Of a DNA stretch of 64,000 nucleotides, positions 20,046-32,033 are shown one piece after another. The DNA is from Allopusillimonas ginsengisoli. Lineage in GTDB: Bacteria > Pseudomonadota > Gammaproteobacteria > Burkholderiales > Burkholderiaceae_B. Position 1 is the first letter of the stretch, and the number at the start of each line of letters is the position of its first letter. The notes beneath the pieces were generated by a model. That model saw only the letters and a list, made by a program, of their open reading frames with translations, was not told the DNA's origin and searched no databases. Both the position numbers and the translations under genes were made by a program. The stretch lies in contig RAPG01000002.1 of assembly GCA_005239165.1 (NCBI GenBank), positions 186,001 to 250,000 of the forward strand. Reading direction: 5' to 3'.

Positions 20046-20830
20046 CTTCCCCTGTCAACGCCATCTCCGGCCTGGGCGCCCGGGTACGCAAAAGCATTAC
20101 CGGTCTGGGCGCATTCATGCGACTGGCAGGCGCCATCCTGGTTCGCAGCGGTATTGTGCTGCGCCGCCCGCGCCTGACCACGCATCAAATTCACTTTATC
20201 GGCAACCAGTCACTGCTCATTATTGCGGTGTCCGGGCTATTCGTCGGTTTTGTACTTGGCCTGCAGGGTTATTACACCCTCAACCGTTACGGTTCTGAAG
20301 AAGCGCTGGGCTTGCTGGTGGCGCTGTCGCTCACCCGTGAGCTGGGCCCGGTGGTAACCGCCCTGCTGTTTGCCGGCCGTGCCGGCACGTCGCTCACGGC
20401 CGAGATCGGCCTGATGAAAGCCGGCGAGCAGCTGGCGGCCATGGAGGTTATGGCGGTTGACCCCATACGCCGCGTGCTGGTGCCCCGGTTCTGGGCGGGC
20501 GTCATCGCCATGCCGGTGCTGGCTGCGGTATTCTCCATGGTCGGCATTCTGGGCGGCTGGGTTGTCGGGGTAAAGCTCATAGGCGTAGACCCTGGCGCAT
20601 TCTGGTCGCAAATGCAGAACGGCGTCGATATTTTCAATGACATTCTCAATGGCGTCATCAAAAGCGTGGTGTTTGGCATAACTGTCACGCTCATCGCCCT
20701 GTATGCCGGCTGGACAGCCAAGCCAACGCCGGAAGGCGTCTCGCGTGCCACCACCCGTACGGTCGTCGTCGGCTCGCTGGCCGTGCTGGGGCTAGACTTT
20801 ATCCTGACCGCGCTGATGTTCAGCAATTAA
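20042..20830 (+). CDS. mlaE: Phospholipid-trafficking ABC transporter permease MlaE
   Basis: 262 residues of the MlaE/YrbE permease family, with about five membrane segments and the conserved QGYYTLNRYGSEEALG, LTRELGPVVTALLFAGR and TAEIGLMKAGEQLAAMEVM regions. The start is the ATG overlapping the mlaF stop (ATGA at 20042-20045); an open frame to 20015 is only read-through. It forms the membrane core of the MlaFED complex. Confidence 0.94.
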   Translation: MTSPVNAISGLGARVRKSITGLGAFMRLAGAILVRSGIVLRRPRLTTHQIHFIGNQSLLIIAVSGLFVGFVLGLQGYYTLNRYGSEEALGLLVALSLTRELGPVVTALLFAGRAGTSLTAEIGLMKAGEQLAAMEVMAVDPIRRVLVPRFWAGVIAMPVLAAVFSMVGILGGWVVGVKLIGVDPGAFWSQMQNGVDIFNDILNGVIKSVVFGITVTLIALYAGWTAKPTPEGVSRATTRTVVVGSLAVLGLDFILTALMFSN

Positions 20831-20847
20831 CGAATAACGGATCAACC

Positions 20848-21339
20848 ATGAAGCGTGACAAAACCGATTTTCTCGTAGGGCTGTTTGTGTTGCTGGGCAT
20901 TTTCGCCCTGGCATTTATGGCCCTTCAGGCTGGCAACATGAGCTCGTTCTCCTTTGCCAAGTCTACTTATGCGGTGCACGGGTATTTTGACAACCTGGGC
21001 GGTCTCAAGGTGCGGGCACCCGTCAAGATCAGCGGCGTGGTGGTGGGCCGTGTCTCGAACATTGATTTTGACAACGAACGTTACCAGGCCAAGGTTACCC
21101 TCGACCTCGAAGATTCTTATCATTTTCCCAGCGACAGTTCTGCCTCCATACTTACGTCGGGGCTACTGGGCGAGCAATATATCGGGCTGACGCCGGGCGG
21201 AGAAGATAAAATGCTCAAGCAAGGCAGCGAAATCCCCTATACGCAAAGCGCAGTGGTGCTCGAAGAGCTTATCAGCAAGTTTCTTTACAACTCAGCTGGC
21301 AGCGATGGCTCTGCCAAAAACGAGGCAGGCAGCAAGTAA
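20848..21339 (+). CDS. mlaD: Outer membrane lipid asymmetry maintenance protein MlaD
   Basis: 163 residues: one N-terminal membrane helix (residues about 7-27) and a periplasmic MCE domain (GYFDNLGGLKVRAPVKISGV, ILTSGLLGEQYIGLTPGG). In E. coli MlaD forms a hexameric ring on top of MlaE that receives phospholipid from MlaC. It follows mlaE by 17 bp. The C-terminal tail after the MCE domain is short and polar. Confidence 0.94.
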   Translation: MKRDKTDFLVGLFVLLGIFALAFMALQAGNMSSFSFAKSTYAVHGYFDNLGGLKVRAPVKISGVVVGRVSNIDFDNERYQAKVTLDLEDSYHFPSDSSASILTSGLLGEQYIGLTPGGEDKMLKQGSEIPYTQSAVVLEELISKFLYNSAGSDGSAKNEAGSK

Positions 21340-21468
21340 AGTTGGCGCCTCATGCCAGGTCTGTCGCAATTACGCAACAGGCATCCGTCCCTAAGACAGA
21401 CAACCGGTGGCCCTGCAAGGCGGGGCAGCCTATACAATCAACCGGTCAACGCCCAACAATACTAAGCC

Positions 21469-22326
21469 ATGCACAAAACTAAAATATCCCAAAACCAGAA
21501 CCCGGCATACGGACAACGCGCTCTGCGGCTAACCTGCCTGATTGGCGCGGCCGCGCTGGCGACCGGCTGTGCAACCGTCAGCAATCCCAGCCCCGACGAT
21601 CCCTGGGAAAGCTACAACCGCAGCATGTTCAAAATCAATGACACCGTTGACCGGGCCCTGCTCAAGCCCATTGCCACCGGCTATGACCAGCTCATGCCAG
21701 ACCCAGCCCAAAACTGTGTCCGTAATATTTTCAGCAACCTTGGTGATGTGTGGTCGGCCGCCAACAGCTTTCTGCAGGCACGTGGCGTCGATTTCTTCAA
21801 CACCCTGGGCCGGGTTCTGTTCAACAGCACCATGGGCTTGGGCGGTTGTATTGATGTCGCCTCCATGAATGGCGCCAAACGTATTCCCAATGACCTGGGC
21901 GTGACACTGGGCGTATGGGGGCTGGATGCCGGCCCTTATGTCGTGTTGCCTTTCCTGGGTTCCAGCACCGTGCGTGACGGCACAGGTACGGCAGTGTCTT
22001 TTATTACTGACATATCCAATACCACCGCCATTCTGGCCATCGACAACGTGCCTCTGCGCAATTCCATTCTTGGCCTGCAGGTTGTTGATGCCCGTGCCAA
22101 CCTGCTTGATGCTGACCAGCTGGTCAACGAAATCGCGCTCGATCGCTACAGCTTCATTCGCGACGCCTATTTGCAACGACGCAATGCCATGGTCAACAGC
22201 CGTCGCAACGGTGTGTCGGCACCCGACTATACCGATGACAAGTTACCTGACTACTCAGACGACGACTTGCCCGATTATTCCGACCCTGCCGACCAGCCTG
22301 CCCAATCTGGCCAACCGGCAAATTAA
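21469..22326 (+). CDS. mlaA: MlaA (VacJ) outer-membrane lipoprotein
   Basis: 285 residues. The N-terminus has a lipoprotein signal ending LATGC, followed by the VacJ family start DPWESYNRSMFKINDTVDRA. MlaA sits in the outer membrane and removes misplaced phospholipids from its outer leaflet, handing them to MlaC. The C-terminal tail has an acidic repeat of about eight residues (PDYTDDKL, PDYSDDDL, PDYSDPA) that is likely disordered. A TATACAAT at 21432-21439 in the 129-bp gap after mlaD may be its own promoter -10 box. Confidence 0.93.
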   Translation: MHKTKISQNQNPAYGQRALRLTCLIGAAALATGCATVSNPSPDDPWESYNRSMFKINDTVDRALLKPIATGYDQLMPDPAQNCVRNIFSNLGDVWSAANSFLQARGVDFFNTLGRVLFNSTMGLGGCIDVASMNGAKRIPNDLGVTLGVWGLDAGPYVVLPFLGSSTVRDGTGTAVSFITDISNTTAILAIDNVPLRNSILGLQVVDARANLLDADQLVNEIALDRYSFIRDAYLQRRNAMVNSRRNGVSAPDYTDDKLPDYSDDDLPDYSDPADQPAQSGQPAN

Positions 22327-22336
22327 CGGAGAACAC

Positions 22337-22996
22337 ATGTCAGCATTTTTTTCATCAAGCAACACTTACGCATTTGCACGCCGCCTGGCGGCTGTCGGCC
22401 TGTTTGCCGCAGCCGGGCTGTTTGCAGGGCATGCAGCAGCCAACGAAGCCGTAAACCCCAAAGCAGCTCCTAACGACTTCGTACAGGCCGCCGCTGACAA
22501 CGCACTGGCCGCCATCAAAGGCGACGAAAAGGCCAAGGCAGGCGACGTCAAGCGTATCAACCAGCTGGTTGACGAATACATACTGCCTTATGTCGCCTTT
22601 GAGAAAACCACGCGTCTGGCCGCAGGCCGCTACTGGCGCCAGGCTTCTGCCGACCAGCAAACCCGTCTTGTCGAGGCATTCAAGAACACGCTGATCCGCA
22701 CATACGCCGGTGCCCTCAAGCGCGTTGATGACGTATCAGCCATCAAAATGGAGCCTTTCAGAGGCGACCCCAAGGCAGACGATGTCGTGGTGCGCTCCAT
22801 GCTGTCGCAGCGCAACGGCCCTGCCGTCGCCATTGATTACCGCCTGGAGCAAACCCCCGAAGGCTGGAAAATCTACGACCTTAATGTGGAAAACATCTGG
22901 CTCATTCAAAACTACCGCAACCAGTTTGCGCAACAGATCTCACAAAACGGGATCGACGGGCTGATCGACGCGCTCAACCGCAGCAACAGCCAGTAA
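22337..22996 (+). CDS. mlaC: Phospholipid-binding protein MlaC
   Basis: 219 residues with a signal peptide ending in AGHAAA and the MlaC/Ttg2D domain (DEYILPYVAFEKTTRLAAGRYW, VRSMLSQRNGPAVAIDYRL, GWKIYDLNVENIWLIQNYRNQF). It is the periplasmic carrier between MlaA and MlaFED. ATG 22337 has GGAG about 6 bases upstream; a frame open from 21926 inside mlaA is read-through. The mlaB (STAS) gene that usually follows in Betaproteobacteria is absent. Confidence 0.94.
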   Translation: MSAFFSSSNTYAFARRLAAVGLFAAAGLFAGHAAANEAVNPKAAPNDFVQAAADNALAAIKGDEKAKAGDVKRINQLVDEYILPYVAFEKTTRLAAGRYWRQASADQQTRLVEAFKNTLIRTYAGALKRVDDVSAIKMEPFRGDPKADDVVVRSMLSQRNGPAVAIDYRLEQTPEGWKIYDLNVENIWLIQNYRNQFAQQISQNGIDGLIDALNRSNSQ

Positions 22997-23083
22997 ACAG
23001 CCGCCCGCCGCCATCAGGCGTCCCGCACACTGCCAGCACCCGCCGCCGTCAGGGCACACTGGGTCGCTGGCATGTGCACCGAC

Positions 23084-23124
23084 TATAATGCAAGGCTTGG
23101 CTCATCGTGGGCCGAGCTTTTTTT
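23084..23124 (+). terminator. Intrinsic terminator behind a TATAAT box
   Basis: A 10-bp stem with some G-U pairs (23094-23103 with 23109-23118, loop ATCGT) followed by a run of seven T ends the mla transcription unit. A perfect TATAAT lies at 23084-23089, directly before the stem. If that box is used, its start site would fall inside the 5' arm and the new transcript would lack the complete hairpin, so the arrangement could stop mla transcripts while letting the next operon start. Confidence 0.7.
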
Positions 23125-23132
23125 GTGTGCCA

Positions 23133-23924
23133 ATGTCAGCCCTCAGCTTAGAACACATCAGCAAAACCTATGCGCCCATGCCGCGTACCCTCAAAAACTG
23201 GGTAACGGGGGCGCCCCCTCACGCGGGCTTCCAGGCATTGCGAGACGTCAGCTTTACCGTTGAACATGGTGAATTTTTTGGCCTGCTCGGGCCAAACGGC
23301 GCGGGCAAGACCACGCTTATCTCCATTTTGGCCGGCCTGGCTCGCGCCACAGAAGGCCACGCGCGTGTATGCGGCTATGACGTCATCGATGACTTTCGCG
23401 GCTCACGCCGGTCGCTGGGTGTTGTGCCCCAGGAAATCGTTTACGACCCGTTTTTCACTGTGCGCGAAACCCTGCGCATTCAGTCAGGCTATTTTGGCCT
23501 GCGCCACAATGATGACTGGATCGACGAAATTCTGTTCAATCTGGGCCTATCCGACAAGGCCGACACCAATATGCGCGCGCTGTCGGGCGGCATGAAACGA
23601 CGTGTACTGGTCGCCCAGGCACTGGTGCACCGCCCGCCCGTCATTATTCTCGACGAACCCACCGCAGGGGTCGACGTAGACCTGCGCCGTACCTTGTGGG
23701 AATTCATCTCCAGGCTGAACAAAGAAGGGCATACCATTTTGCTCACCACCCATTACCTTGAAGAAGCCGAGGCGCTGTGCAAGCGCATCGCCATGCTCAA
23801 AGGGGGCCGTGTCGTGGCGCTTGATTCTACCCAGGCGCTGATGGCCCGCGTCGGAGGCGCCGACCTTGAAGACGCCTTCGTGCGCATCATGCACGATGAC
23901 GACTACCTGGGGGTGACGGCATGA
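23133..23924 (+). CDS. ABC-2 type transporter ATP-binding protein
   Basis: 263 residues. Walker A GPNGAGKTTL, signature LSGGMKRRVLVAQAL, Walker B VIILDEPTAGVDVDLR, and the switch histidine in LLTTHYLEEAEAL. It resembles YadG/NodI-type ATPases that energise ABC-2 exporters. ATG at 23133 is preferred; the frame open from 23088 runs through the terminator hairpin. The stop overlaps the permease start as ATGA. The substrate cannot be read from the sequence. Confidence 0.9.
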   Translation: MSALSLEHISKTYAPMPRTLKNWVTGAPPHAGFQALRDVSFTVEHGEFFGLLGPNGAGKTTLISILAGLARATEGHARVCGYDVIDDFRGSRRSLGVVPQEIVYDPFFTVRETLRIQSGYFGLRHNDDWIDEILFNLGLSDKADTNMRALSGGMKRRVLVAQALVHRPPVIILDEPTAGVDVDLRRTLWEFISRLNKEGHTILLTTHYLEEAEALCKRIAMLKGGRVVALDSTQALMARVGGADLEDAFVRIMHDDDYLGVTA

Positions 23925-24715
23925 GCTCCGATTCCCGGCTAAAACCGCAAGAGGGTCTGGGTTCAGGCTTTCCAACCCTGCTTCGCAAAGAACTGTCGCG
24001 CTTCTGGAAGGTGGGCTTTCAAACCGTTGCCGCCCCCGTGGTCACCGCACTGCTGTACCTGCTGGTGTTTGCCCACGTGCTCGAAGGCCGCGTTCAGGTG
24101 TATGGCTCTGTTCCCTACACCTCGTTCCTCATCCCTGGCCTGATGATGATGAGCATGCTGCAAAACTCGTTTGCCAACCCTTCGTCGTCGCTGATACAAA
24201 GCCGCATCACCGGCAACCTGGTGTTTGTGTTGCTGCCACCGCTGTCACACCGCGAAATATTCAGTGCCTATATTATTGCCGCCGTAACGCGCGGGCTGTG
24301 CGTGGGTGCCTGTATCTGGCTGGTTGCACTGTTTTTTGTGCCGCTGCCCGCCGCCAATATTTTGTGGGTGCTGATCTTTGCCACGCTGTCTTGCGGCATC
24401 ATGGCCGTTCTGGGCTTAATTGCAGGCCTGTGGTCTGAAAAATTCGACCAGCTGGCAGCCTTCCAGAACTTTCTTATCATGCCCGCCACCTTTCTGTCGG
24501 GTGTGTTTTACTCCATACACAGCCTGCCGCCCTTCTGGCAGGCCGTTTCGCGCTTTAACCCCGTCTTTTACACAATTGACGGAATGCGTTACGGCTTTTT
24601 CGCCGTATCTGACGTTTCGCCATGGCATAGCCTGGCGGTCGTGGCAGCGGTTTTCGTTGCCCTCTGTATCTTTGCCCTGCGCCTGCTGGCCAGGGGCTAT
24701 AAACTCAGGAATTGA
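23921..24715 (+). CDS. ABC-2 type transporter permease
   Basis: 264 residues with six predicted membrane segments, including PYTSFLIPGLMMMSMLQNSF and the FLSGVFYSIHSLPPFWQAVS segment typical of the ABC-2 (YadH/NodJ) family. It is translationally coupled to the ATPase. The pair is found between the mla genes and ibaG-murA in many Betaproteobacteria; its cargo is unknown, and an envelope lipid or glycan is only a guess from location. Confidence 0.9.
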   Translation: MSSDSRLKPQEGLGSGFPTLLRKELSRFWKVGFQTVAAPVVTALLYLLVFAHVLEGRVQVYGSVPYTSFLIPGLMMMSMLQNSFANPSSSLIQSRITGNLVFVLLPPLSHREIFSAYIIAAVTRGLCVGACIWLVALFFVPLPAANILWVLIFATLSCGIMAVLGLIAGLWSEKFDQLAAFQNFLIMPATFLSGVFYSIHSLPPFWQAVSRFNPVFYTIDGMRYGFFAVSDVSPWHSLAVVAAVFVALCIFALRLLARGYKLRN

Positions 24716-24720
24716 TAGTC

Positions 24721-26901
<2,181 letters not shown>

Positions 26902-27001
26902 CCAAACCGCCACGGCGCGCCCCGTCCCTGTTGTCTGCGCGCCATCCTGACACACTTAGGTATACACTCAGGCTTATAGATAAAATTTACCGGTTCGCAA
27001 C

Positions 27002-28318
27002 ATGTCATTGATTAAACGCCTCAATTCGCAGTCAGGCGACTTCGACGCCAGTCTGCGCACGTTGTTGGCCTTCGACGCATCGCAAGATGAAGCGATCGAA
27101 CAGGCAACAGCCGCCATACTCAAAGACGTTGCCCAACGGGGCGACGATGCCGTGCTGGAGTACACCGCACGATTCGACCGCGTCAGCGCCGACACCGTCG
27201 CCGCGCTGGAGATCCCGCGTCAGGAGTGGCTGGCTGCACTTGATGCCCTGCCGCCAGCGCAGCGCAGTGCCCTCGAGAGCGCCGCAAACCGCGTGCGCAG
27301 CTACCATGAGCACCAGCGCGCAGAAACCTGGACTTACACCGACGAAGACGGCACCGTGCTGGGGCAAAAAATTACGCCACTTGATCGCGTTGGCCTTTAT
27401 GTGCCGGGCGGCAAGGCCGCTTATCCGTCTTCGGTGCTCATGAATGCCATTCCTGCCAAGGTTGCGGGCGTGCAAGAGGTCATTATGGTCACGCCCACCC
27501 CCGATGGGGTGCACAACCCCATTGTGCTGGCCGCAGCGGCCCTGGGTGGCGTTGATCGTGTATGGGGCATTGGTGGTGCCCAGGCCGTGGCAGCGCTGGC
27601 CTACGGCACACCCACCATCAAGCCCGTCGATAAAATCGTAGGGCCTGGCAACGCCTATGTGGCAGCCGCCAAGCGCCGGGTATTTGGCGTAGTGGGCATT
27701 GACATGATTGCAGGGCCCAGCGAAATTCTCATCATTGCCGATGGCACCACGTCTGCCGACTGGATCGCCATGGACTTGTTCTCGCAAGCCGAGCACGACG
27801 AGCTGGCCCAAGCCATTTTGCTGTGCCCCGACGCCGACTACCTGGACCAGGTTGAAGCTGCCATCGAGCGACTGCTGCCCACCATGCCGCGCGCCGACAT
27901 CATACGCACCAGCCTGCGCGACAGGGGTGCACTGATACACACGCAAAGCATGGAAGAGGCCTGCGAGATCGCCAACCACATTGCGCCCGAGCATCTGGAA
28001 ATTTCAACCGAAAACCCCATGCAGTGGGCCGACCTCATACGCCATGCCGGCGCCATATTTCTGGGGCGCTACAGCTCAGAATCACTGGGCGACTACTGCG
28101 CCGGCCCCAACCACGTGCTGCCCACCTCGCGCACGGCCCGTTTTTCTTCGCCACTGGGCGTTTATGATTTTCAGAAACGATCCAGTCTCATCCAGGTGTC
28201 ACAACATGGCGCGCAAGTGCTGGGACCTATCGCGTCCACACTTGCCCATGGCGAAGGGCTTTTCGCCCATGCCGCCAGCGCCGAATACCGCCTGACAACT
28301 TCTGATTCCGAATCCTGA
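27002..28318 (+). CDS. hisD: Histidinol dehydrogenase
   Basis: 438 residues, complete. It oxidises L-histidinol to histidine in two NAD-dependent steps with zinc. Visible marks are [36 protein letters not shown], the [12 protein letters not shown] loop, [11 protein letters not shown], and the C-terminal [18 protein letters not shown]. It starts 100 bp after hisG. The next gene, hisB, begins only 2 bp after its stop, where a hisC would often be expected. Confidence 0.97.
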   Translation: MSLIKRLNSQSGDFDASLRTLLAFDASQDEAIEQATAAILKDVAQRGDDAVLEYTARFDRVSADTVAALEIPRQEWLAALDALPPAQRSALESAANRVRSYHEHQRAETWTYTDEDGTVLGQKITPLDRVGLYVPGGKAAYPSSVLMNAIPAKVAGVQEVIMVTPTPDGVHNPIVLAAAALGGVDRVWGIGGAQAVAALAYGTPTIKPVDKIVGPGNAYVAAAKRRVFGVVGIDMIAGPSEILIIADGTTSADWIAMDLFSQAEHDELAQAILLCPDADYLDQVEAAIERLLPTMPRADIIRTSLRDRGALIHTQSMEEACEIANHIAPEHLEISTENPMQWADLIRHAGAIFLGRYSSESLGDYCAGPNHVLPTSRTARFSSPLGVYDFQKRSSLIQVSQHGAQVLGPIASTLAHGEGLFAHAASAEYRLTTSDSES

Positions 28319-28320
28319 AC

Positions 28321-28908
28321 ATGCGTACAGCTGATATCACCCGCAACACCAACGAGACGCGCGTACGCGCGGCCATCAATCTGGATGGCACAGGCCGCCA
28401 AACCATTAACACCGGTGTGCCTTTTCTTGACCACATGCTTGACCAGATCGCCCGTCATGGCCTGATCGACCTCGACATCCATTGTGATGGCGACACCCAT
28501 ATAGACGACCACCATACTGTTGAAGACGTAGGCATTACGCTGGGCCAGGCCTTTGCCGCCGCTGTCGGCGACAAAGCCGGCATGCGTCGCTACGGCCATT
28601 CGTATGTGCCGCTAGACGAAGCGCTGTCGCGTGTTGTTATTGACTTCTCGGGCCGGCCCGGGCTGTTTTACTTTGTGCCCTATACCCGCTCGCACATCGG
28701 CAGTTTTGATGTTGACCTGGCACGTGAGTTTTTTCAGGGCTTCTCCAACCATGCCCTGGTCACCATGCACATTGACAACTTGCGCGGCGAGAATTCACAC
28801 CATCAATGCGAAACCGTCTTTAAGGCCTTTGGCCGCGCCCTGCGCATGGCCACAGAGCTAGACCCTCGCAATGTGGGTGTTGTTCCGTCGACTAAAGGTG
28901 TGCTTTAA
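28321..28908 (+). CDS. hisB: Imidazoleglycerol-phosphate dehydratase
   Basis: 195 residues, monofunctional. The manganese-binding histidines are in [16 protein letters not shown] and [17 protein letters not shown], and [13 protein letters not shown] is the N-terminal signature. It dehydrates IGP to imidazoleacetol phosphate, the substrate of HisC, which is not encoded in this operon. No histidinol-phosphatase domain is attached. Confidence 0.97.
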   Translation: MRTADITRNTNETRVRAAINLDGTGRQTINTGVPFLDHMLDQIARHGLIDLDIHCDGDTHIDDHHTVEDVGITLGQAFAAAVGDKAGMRRYGHSYVPLDEALSRVVIDFSGRPGLFYFVPYTRSHIGSFDVDLAREFFQGFSNHALVTMHIDNLRGENSHHQCETVFKAFGRALRMATELDPRNVGVVPSTKGVL

Positions 28909-28965
28909 CGCACCAGCACTGAACCGCCCGCTGCCTTTCCCTTTAACCCCTAACGGCTGACTACC

Positions 28966-29721
28966 GTGAATACAATCGCCATTGTTGACTACGGCATGGG
29001 CAACTTCCATTCGGTGGCGCGCGCTCTGCGAGCGGCTGCGCCAGACGCCGATGTGCGCATCTGCCGTGACGCAGCCTCCATCGACCAGGCCAGCCGCGTG
29101 GTGTTCCCTGGCCAGGGAGCCATGCCCGACTGCATGCGTACACTAGACGCGTCAGGCCTGCGCGACGCCGTCGTGCGGGCCGCCCGCAGCAAGCCGCTGC
29201 TGGGCGTTTGCGTCGGTGAACAAATGCTGTTTGACCACAGCGAAGAGGGCAATGCGGCCTGCCTGGGACTATTTGCCGGCAAGGTAAAGCGTTTCGCGGG
29301 CCCGCAGTATGCCGTACTCAGCGACGAGTTCGCCGGCACGCAAGCATCTGCCGGCCAGGCCAGAGATACCGCCCGCGCAGCAGACAGCCCAGCCACACGC
29401 AGTCCAGCCATAGTGAGCCCAGACACGCCCGGCCATGCCCAAGAGCTGCTCAAAGTGCCGCATATGGGCTGGAATCGCGTCCAACAGACACAGCAACACC
29501 CGTTATGGAAGGGCATTCCCGACCGAACGCATTTTTATTTTGTGCACAGCTACTATGCAGAACCGGCCGATTCTGCGCTTACTGTTGGGGTAAGCCACTA
29601 CGGTCTGGACTTTACCTGCGCTGTCGCAAAGGCTAACATTTTCGCGGTACAGTTCCATCCCGAGAAAAGTGCGGGCACCGGCCTGCAGCTGTACCGGAAT
29701 TTCGTAGACTGGAATCCATAA
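28966..29721 (+). CDS. hisH: Imidazole glycerol phosphate synthase subunit HisH, with insertion
   Basis: 251 residues, class I glutamine amidotransferase that feeds ammonia to HisF. The nucleophile is Cys82 in [10 protein letters not shown] and the catalytic pair is His231 and Glu233 in VQFHPEKS. HisH is normally 200-215 residues; here residues about 115-160, between the KVKRF strand and KVPHMGWN, form a Ser/Ala/Thr/Pro-rich extra stretch without recognisable domain. The frame is intact. The start is GTG 28966 without a clear Shine-Dalgarno site, 57 bp after hisB. Confidence 0.93.
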   Translation: MNTIAIVDYGMGNFHSVARALRAAAPDADVRICRDAASIDQASRVVFPGQGAMPDCMRTLDASGLRDAVVRAARSKPLLGVCVGEQMLFDHSEEGNAACLGLFAGKVKRFAGPQYAVLSDEFAGTQASAGQARDTARAADSPATRSPAIVSPDTPGHAQELLKVPHMGWNRVQQTQQHPLWKGIPDRTHFYFVHSYYAEPADSALTVGVSHYGLDFTCAVAKANIFAVQFHPEKSAGTGLQLYRNFVDWNP

Positions 29722-29725
29722 CATC

Positions 29726-30466
29726 ATGCTACTCATACCCGCCATCGACCTTCAAGACGGGCACTGTGTGCGTTTGCGCCAGGGTGACCTGAACGACGCC
29801 ACCGTATTTTCTGAAGACCCTGCCGCCATGGCCACACAGTGGCTGGATCAAGGCGCCCGTCGCCTGCATCTGGTCGACCTGAACGGCGCCGTCGCCGGCA
29901 AACCCAAAAATGGCGCGGCCATCAAGGCCATTATCAAAGCCGTGGCCGACGACATCCCGGTACAGATAGGCGGCGGAATCCGCGATCTGGGCACCATAGA
30001 GCATTATCTCGATGCCGGGCTGTCTTATGTCATTATCGGCACTGCTGCCATCAAAGACCCTGGGTTTCTGCGGGACGCGTGCAGCGCTTTCCCGGGCAAC
30101 ATCATTGTGGGTCTAGATGCGCGCGACGGTAAAATCGCCACCGACGGCTGGAGCAAGCTTACCCGCCACGACGTGCTCGACATGGCCCGCAAATTTGAAG
30201 ACTACGGTTGTGAAGCCATTGTGTACACCGATATTGGCCGCGACGGCATGCTGTCAGGGGTCAACATCGAGGCCACGGTAAACCTGGCCCGCCATGTCAG
30301 CATCCCCATTATTGCCTCGGGCGGCGTCACCGACCTTCAAGACATCAAGGCCCTGTGCGCTGTTGAAGAAGAAGGCATAGAAGGCGCCATACTGGGGCGC
30401 AGTCTGTACGAAGGCACGCTTGATTTCACTCAGGCGCAAGATCTGGCCGACGAGATGGGATCCTGA
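29726..30466 (+). CDS. hisA: ProFAR isomerase HisA
   Basis: 246-residue TIM barrel that isomerises ProFAR to PRFAR. The catalytic aspartates lie in [14 protein letters not shown] and [16 protein letters not shown]; phosphate-binding loops GGGIRD and ASGGV are present. It starts 4 bp after hisH and overlaps hisF as TGATG. Confidence 0.97.
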   Translation: MLLIPAIDLQDGHCVRLRQGDLNDATVFSEDPAAMATQWLDQGARRLHLVDLNGAVAGKPKNGAAIKAIIKAVADDIPVQIGGGIRDLGTIEHYLDAGLSYVIIGTAAIKDPGFLRDACSAFPGNIIVGLDARDGKIATDGWSKLTRHDVLDMARKFEDYGCEAIVYTDIGRDGMLSGVNIEATVNLARHVSIPIIASGGVTDLQDIKALCAVEEEGIEGAILGRSLYEGTLDFTQAQDLADEMGS

Positions 30467-31275
30467 TGACTTCAAGCTCTGTCGCTAACGAAGACATGGC
30501 GCTGACGCGCCGCATCATACCCTGCCTTGACGTCACCGCCGGGCGGGTAGTCAAAGGCATTAATTTCGTCAATCTGGTCGATGCCGGCGATCCTGTCGAA
30601 ATAGCCCGGCGCTATAACGAGCAGGGCGCCGATGAGCTCACGTTTCTCGACATTACCGCCACCAGCGACGAACGCGACCTGATTCTGCCCATTATTGAGG
30701 CCGTCGCCAGCGAAATATTCATCCCCCTTACGGTCGGTGGCGGTGTGCGCAAGGTTGCTGATATCCAGCGCCTGCTCAATGCCGGTGCCGACAAGGTGTC
30801 CATTAACAGTGCAGCGGTGGCCACCCCCGAACTGGTGCGTGACGCAGCTGATTATCACGGTTCGCAATGCATAGTCGTTGCCATTGATGCACGGCGTGTC
30901 AGCGGGCCCGGCGAGCCCTCCCGCTGGGAGGTCTTCACCCATGGCGGCCGCAAGGGCACGGGGCTGGACGCCATCGAGTGGGCACGCAAAATGGCCAGCT
31001 ATGGCGCCGGCGAGTTGCTGGTTACCAGCATGGACCGCGATGGCACTAAATCGGGCTTTGACCTCGACCTGACGCGCGCTATTTCTGACGCCACACCTGT
31101 TCCGGTGATTGCATCGGGTGGCGTAGGCACACTGCAGCATCTGGCTGACGGCGTAACCAAAGGCCGGGCCAGCGCGGTGCTGGCGGCCAGTATTTTCCAT
31201 TACGGAGAATATACTGTCAGAGAAGCCAAAGAATTCATGGCCGCCCAAGGCATCAAGGTACGACTACCCGCATGA
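30466..31275 (+). CDS. hisF: Imidazole glycerol phosphate synthase subunit HisF
   Basis: 269-residue TIM barrel that cyclises PRFAR with ammonia from His[21 protein letters not shown] holds the first catalytic aspartate and the [11 protein letters not shown] strand the second; GGGVRK and ASGGVG bind phosphate. The start at 30466 overlaps the hisA stop; an internal ATG at 30496 (MALTRRI) matches the N-terminus of most family members and is an alternative. Overlaps hisI as ATGA. Confidence 0.96.
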   Translation: MTSSSVANEDMALTRRIIPCLDVTAGRVVKGINFVNLVDAGDPVEIARRYNEQGADELTFLDITATSDERDLILPIIEAVASEIFIPLTVGGGVRKVADIQRLLNAGADKVSINSAAVATPELVRDAADYHGSQCIVVAIDARRVSGPGEPSRWEVFTHGGRKGTGLDAIEWARKMASYGAGELLVTSMDRDGTKSGFDLDLTRAISDATPVPVIASGGVGTLQHLADGVTKGRASAVLAASIFHYGEYTVREAKEFMAAQGIKVRLPA

Positions 31276-31676
31276 AAACACTGCCCAGCTGGCTGGAAGC
31301 CGTTCAGTTTGACGAGAAGGGGCTAATTCCGGCCATAGCCCAAGATGTCCATACCGGCACCATTCTGATGATGGCCTGGATGAACGCCGATGCTCTGCAA
31401 GAAACCGTGGCCACCGGGCGCGCGGTGTACTGGTCGCGTTCACGCAACCGGCTATGGCGCAAGGGTGAAGAGTCAGGCCATGTACAACAGGTACACGAAA
31501 CCCGTCTCGACTGTGACGGCGACGTCATACTGCTCAAGGTTACACAACAAGGCGGCATCGCGTGCCATACTGGGCGTGAAAGCTGCTTCTTCCGCCAACT
31601 TGACGACACCTCGGGTGAGGTGTCATGGTCTGCGGTAGACCCAGTACTTAAAGACCCTGAGCTGATATACAAATGA
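31272..31676 (+). CDS. hisI: Phosphoribosyl-AMP cyclohydrolase
   Basis: 134 residues, monofunctional HisI. It opens the adenine ring of PR-AMP using zinc and magnesium. Family marks are [38 protein letters not shown], the [10 protein letters not shown] aspartates and the [11 protein letters not shown] cysteines. The fourth gene of the hisHAFIE run, coupled to hisE by ATGA. Confidence 0.96.
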   Translation: MKTLPSWLEAVQFDEKGLIPAIAQDVHTGTILMMAWMNADALQETVATGRAVYWSRSRNRLWRKGEESGHVQQVHETRLDCDGDVILLKVTQQGGIACHTGRESCFFRQLDDTSGEVSWSAVDPVLKDPELIYK

Positions 31677-32017
31677 CCGCAAGCGATACCTCCACCATAC
31701 TGGCACGCCTGGCCGACACGCTCGAATCGCGGCTCCCTGCAAACGGGGGCGATCCGTCGTCGTCGTACACGGCCAAGCTGCTTGCGCGCGGCCCCGACGC
31801 ATTTTTAAAGAAAATCGGTGAAGAAGCCACTGAACTGGTCATGGCGGCCAAAGACAATACGCCAGACCGCATCCTCAGCGAAACCGCCGATTTATGGTTT
31901 CACAGCCTGATCGTGCTCACGCATTACGGCCTGCGCCCCGAGCAAGTGCTCGAAGAGCTGGCGCGGCGCGAGGGCGTATCTGGCCTGGCTGAAAAAGCCA
32001 GCCGCGAACCCCACTGA
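31673..32017 (+). CDS. hisE: Phosphoribosyl-ATP pyrophosphatase
   Basis: 114 residues of the all-alpha MazG-like fold ([38 protein letters not shown]). It removes pyrophosphate from PR-ATP, the second step of the pathway. HisE and HisI are separate proteins here, unlike the E. coli fusion. Confidence 0.95.
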   Translation: MTASDTSTILARLADTLESRLPANGGDPSSSYTAKLLARGPDAFLKKIGEEATELVMAAKDNTPDRILSETADLWFHSLIVLTHYGLRPEQVLEELARREGVSGLAEKASREPH

Positions 32018-32033
32018 TACACATGAGTCAACG

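Noticed and set aside
21926-22336. N-terminal extension of mlaC
   Set aside because: It overlaps mlaA in another frame and lacks family similarity; the signal peptide and ribosome binding site fix the start at 22337.
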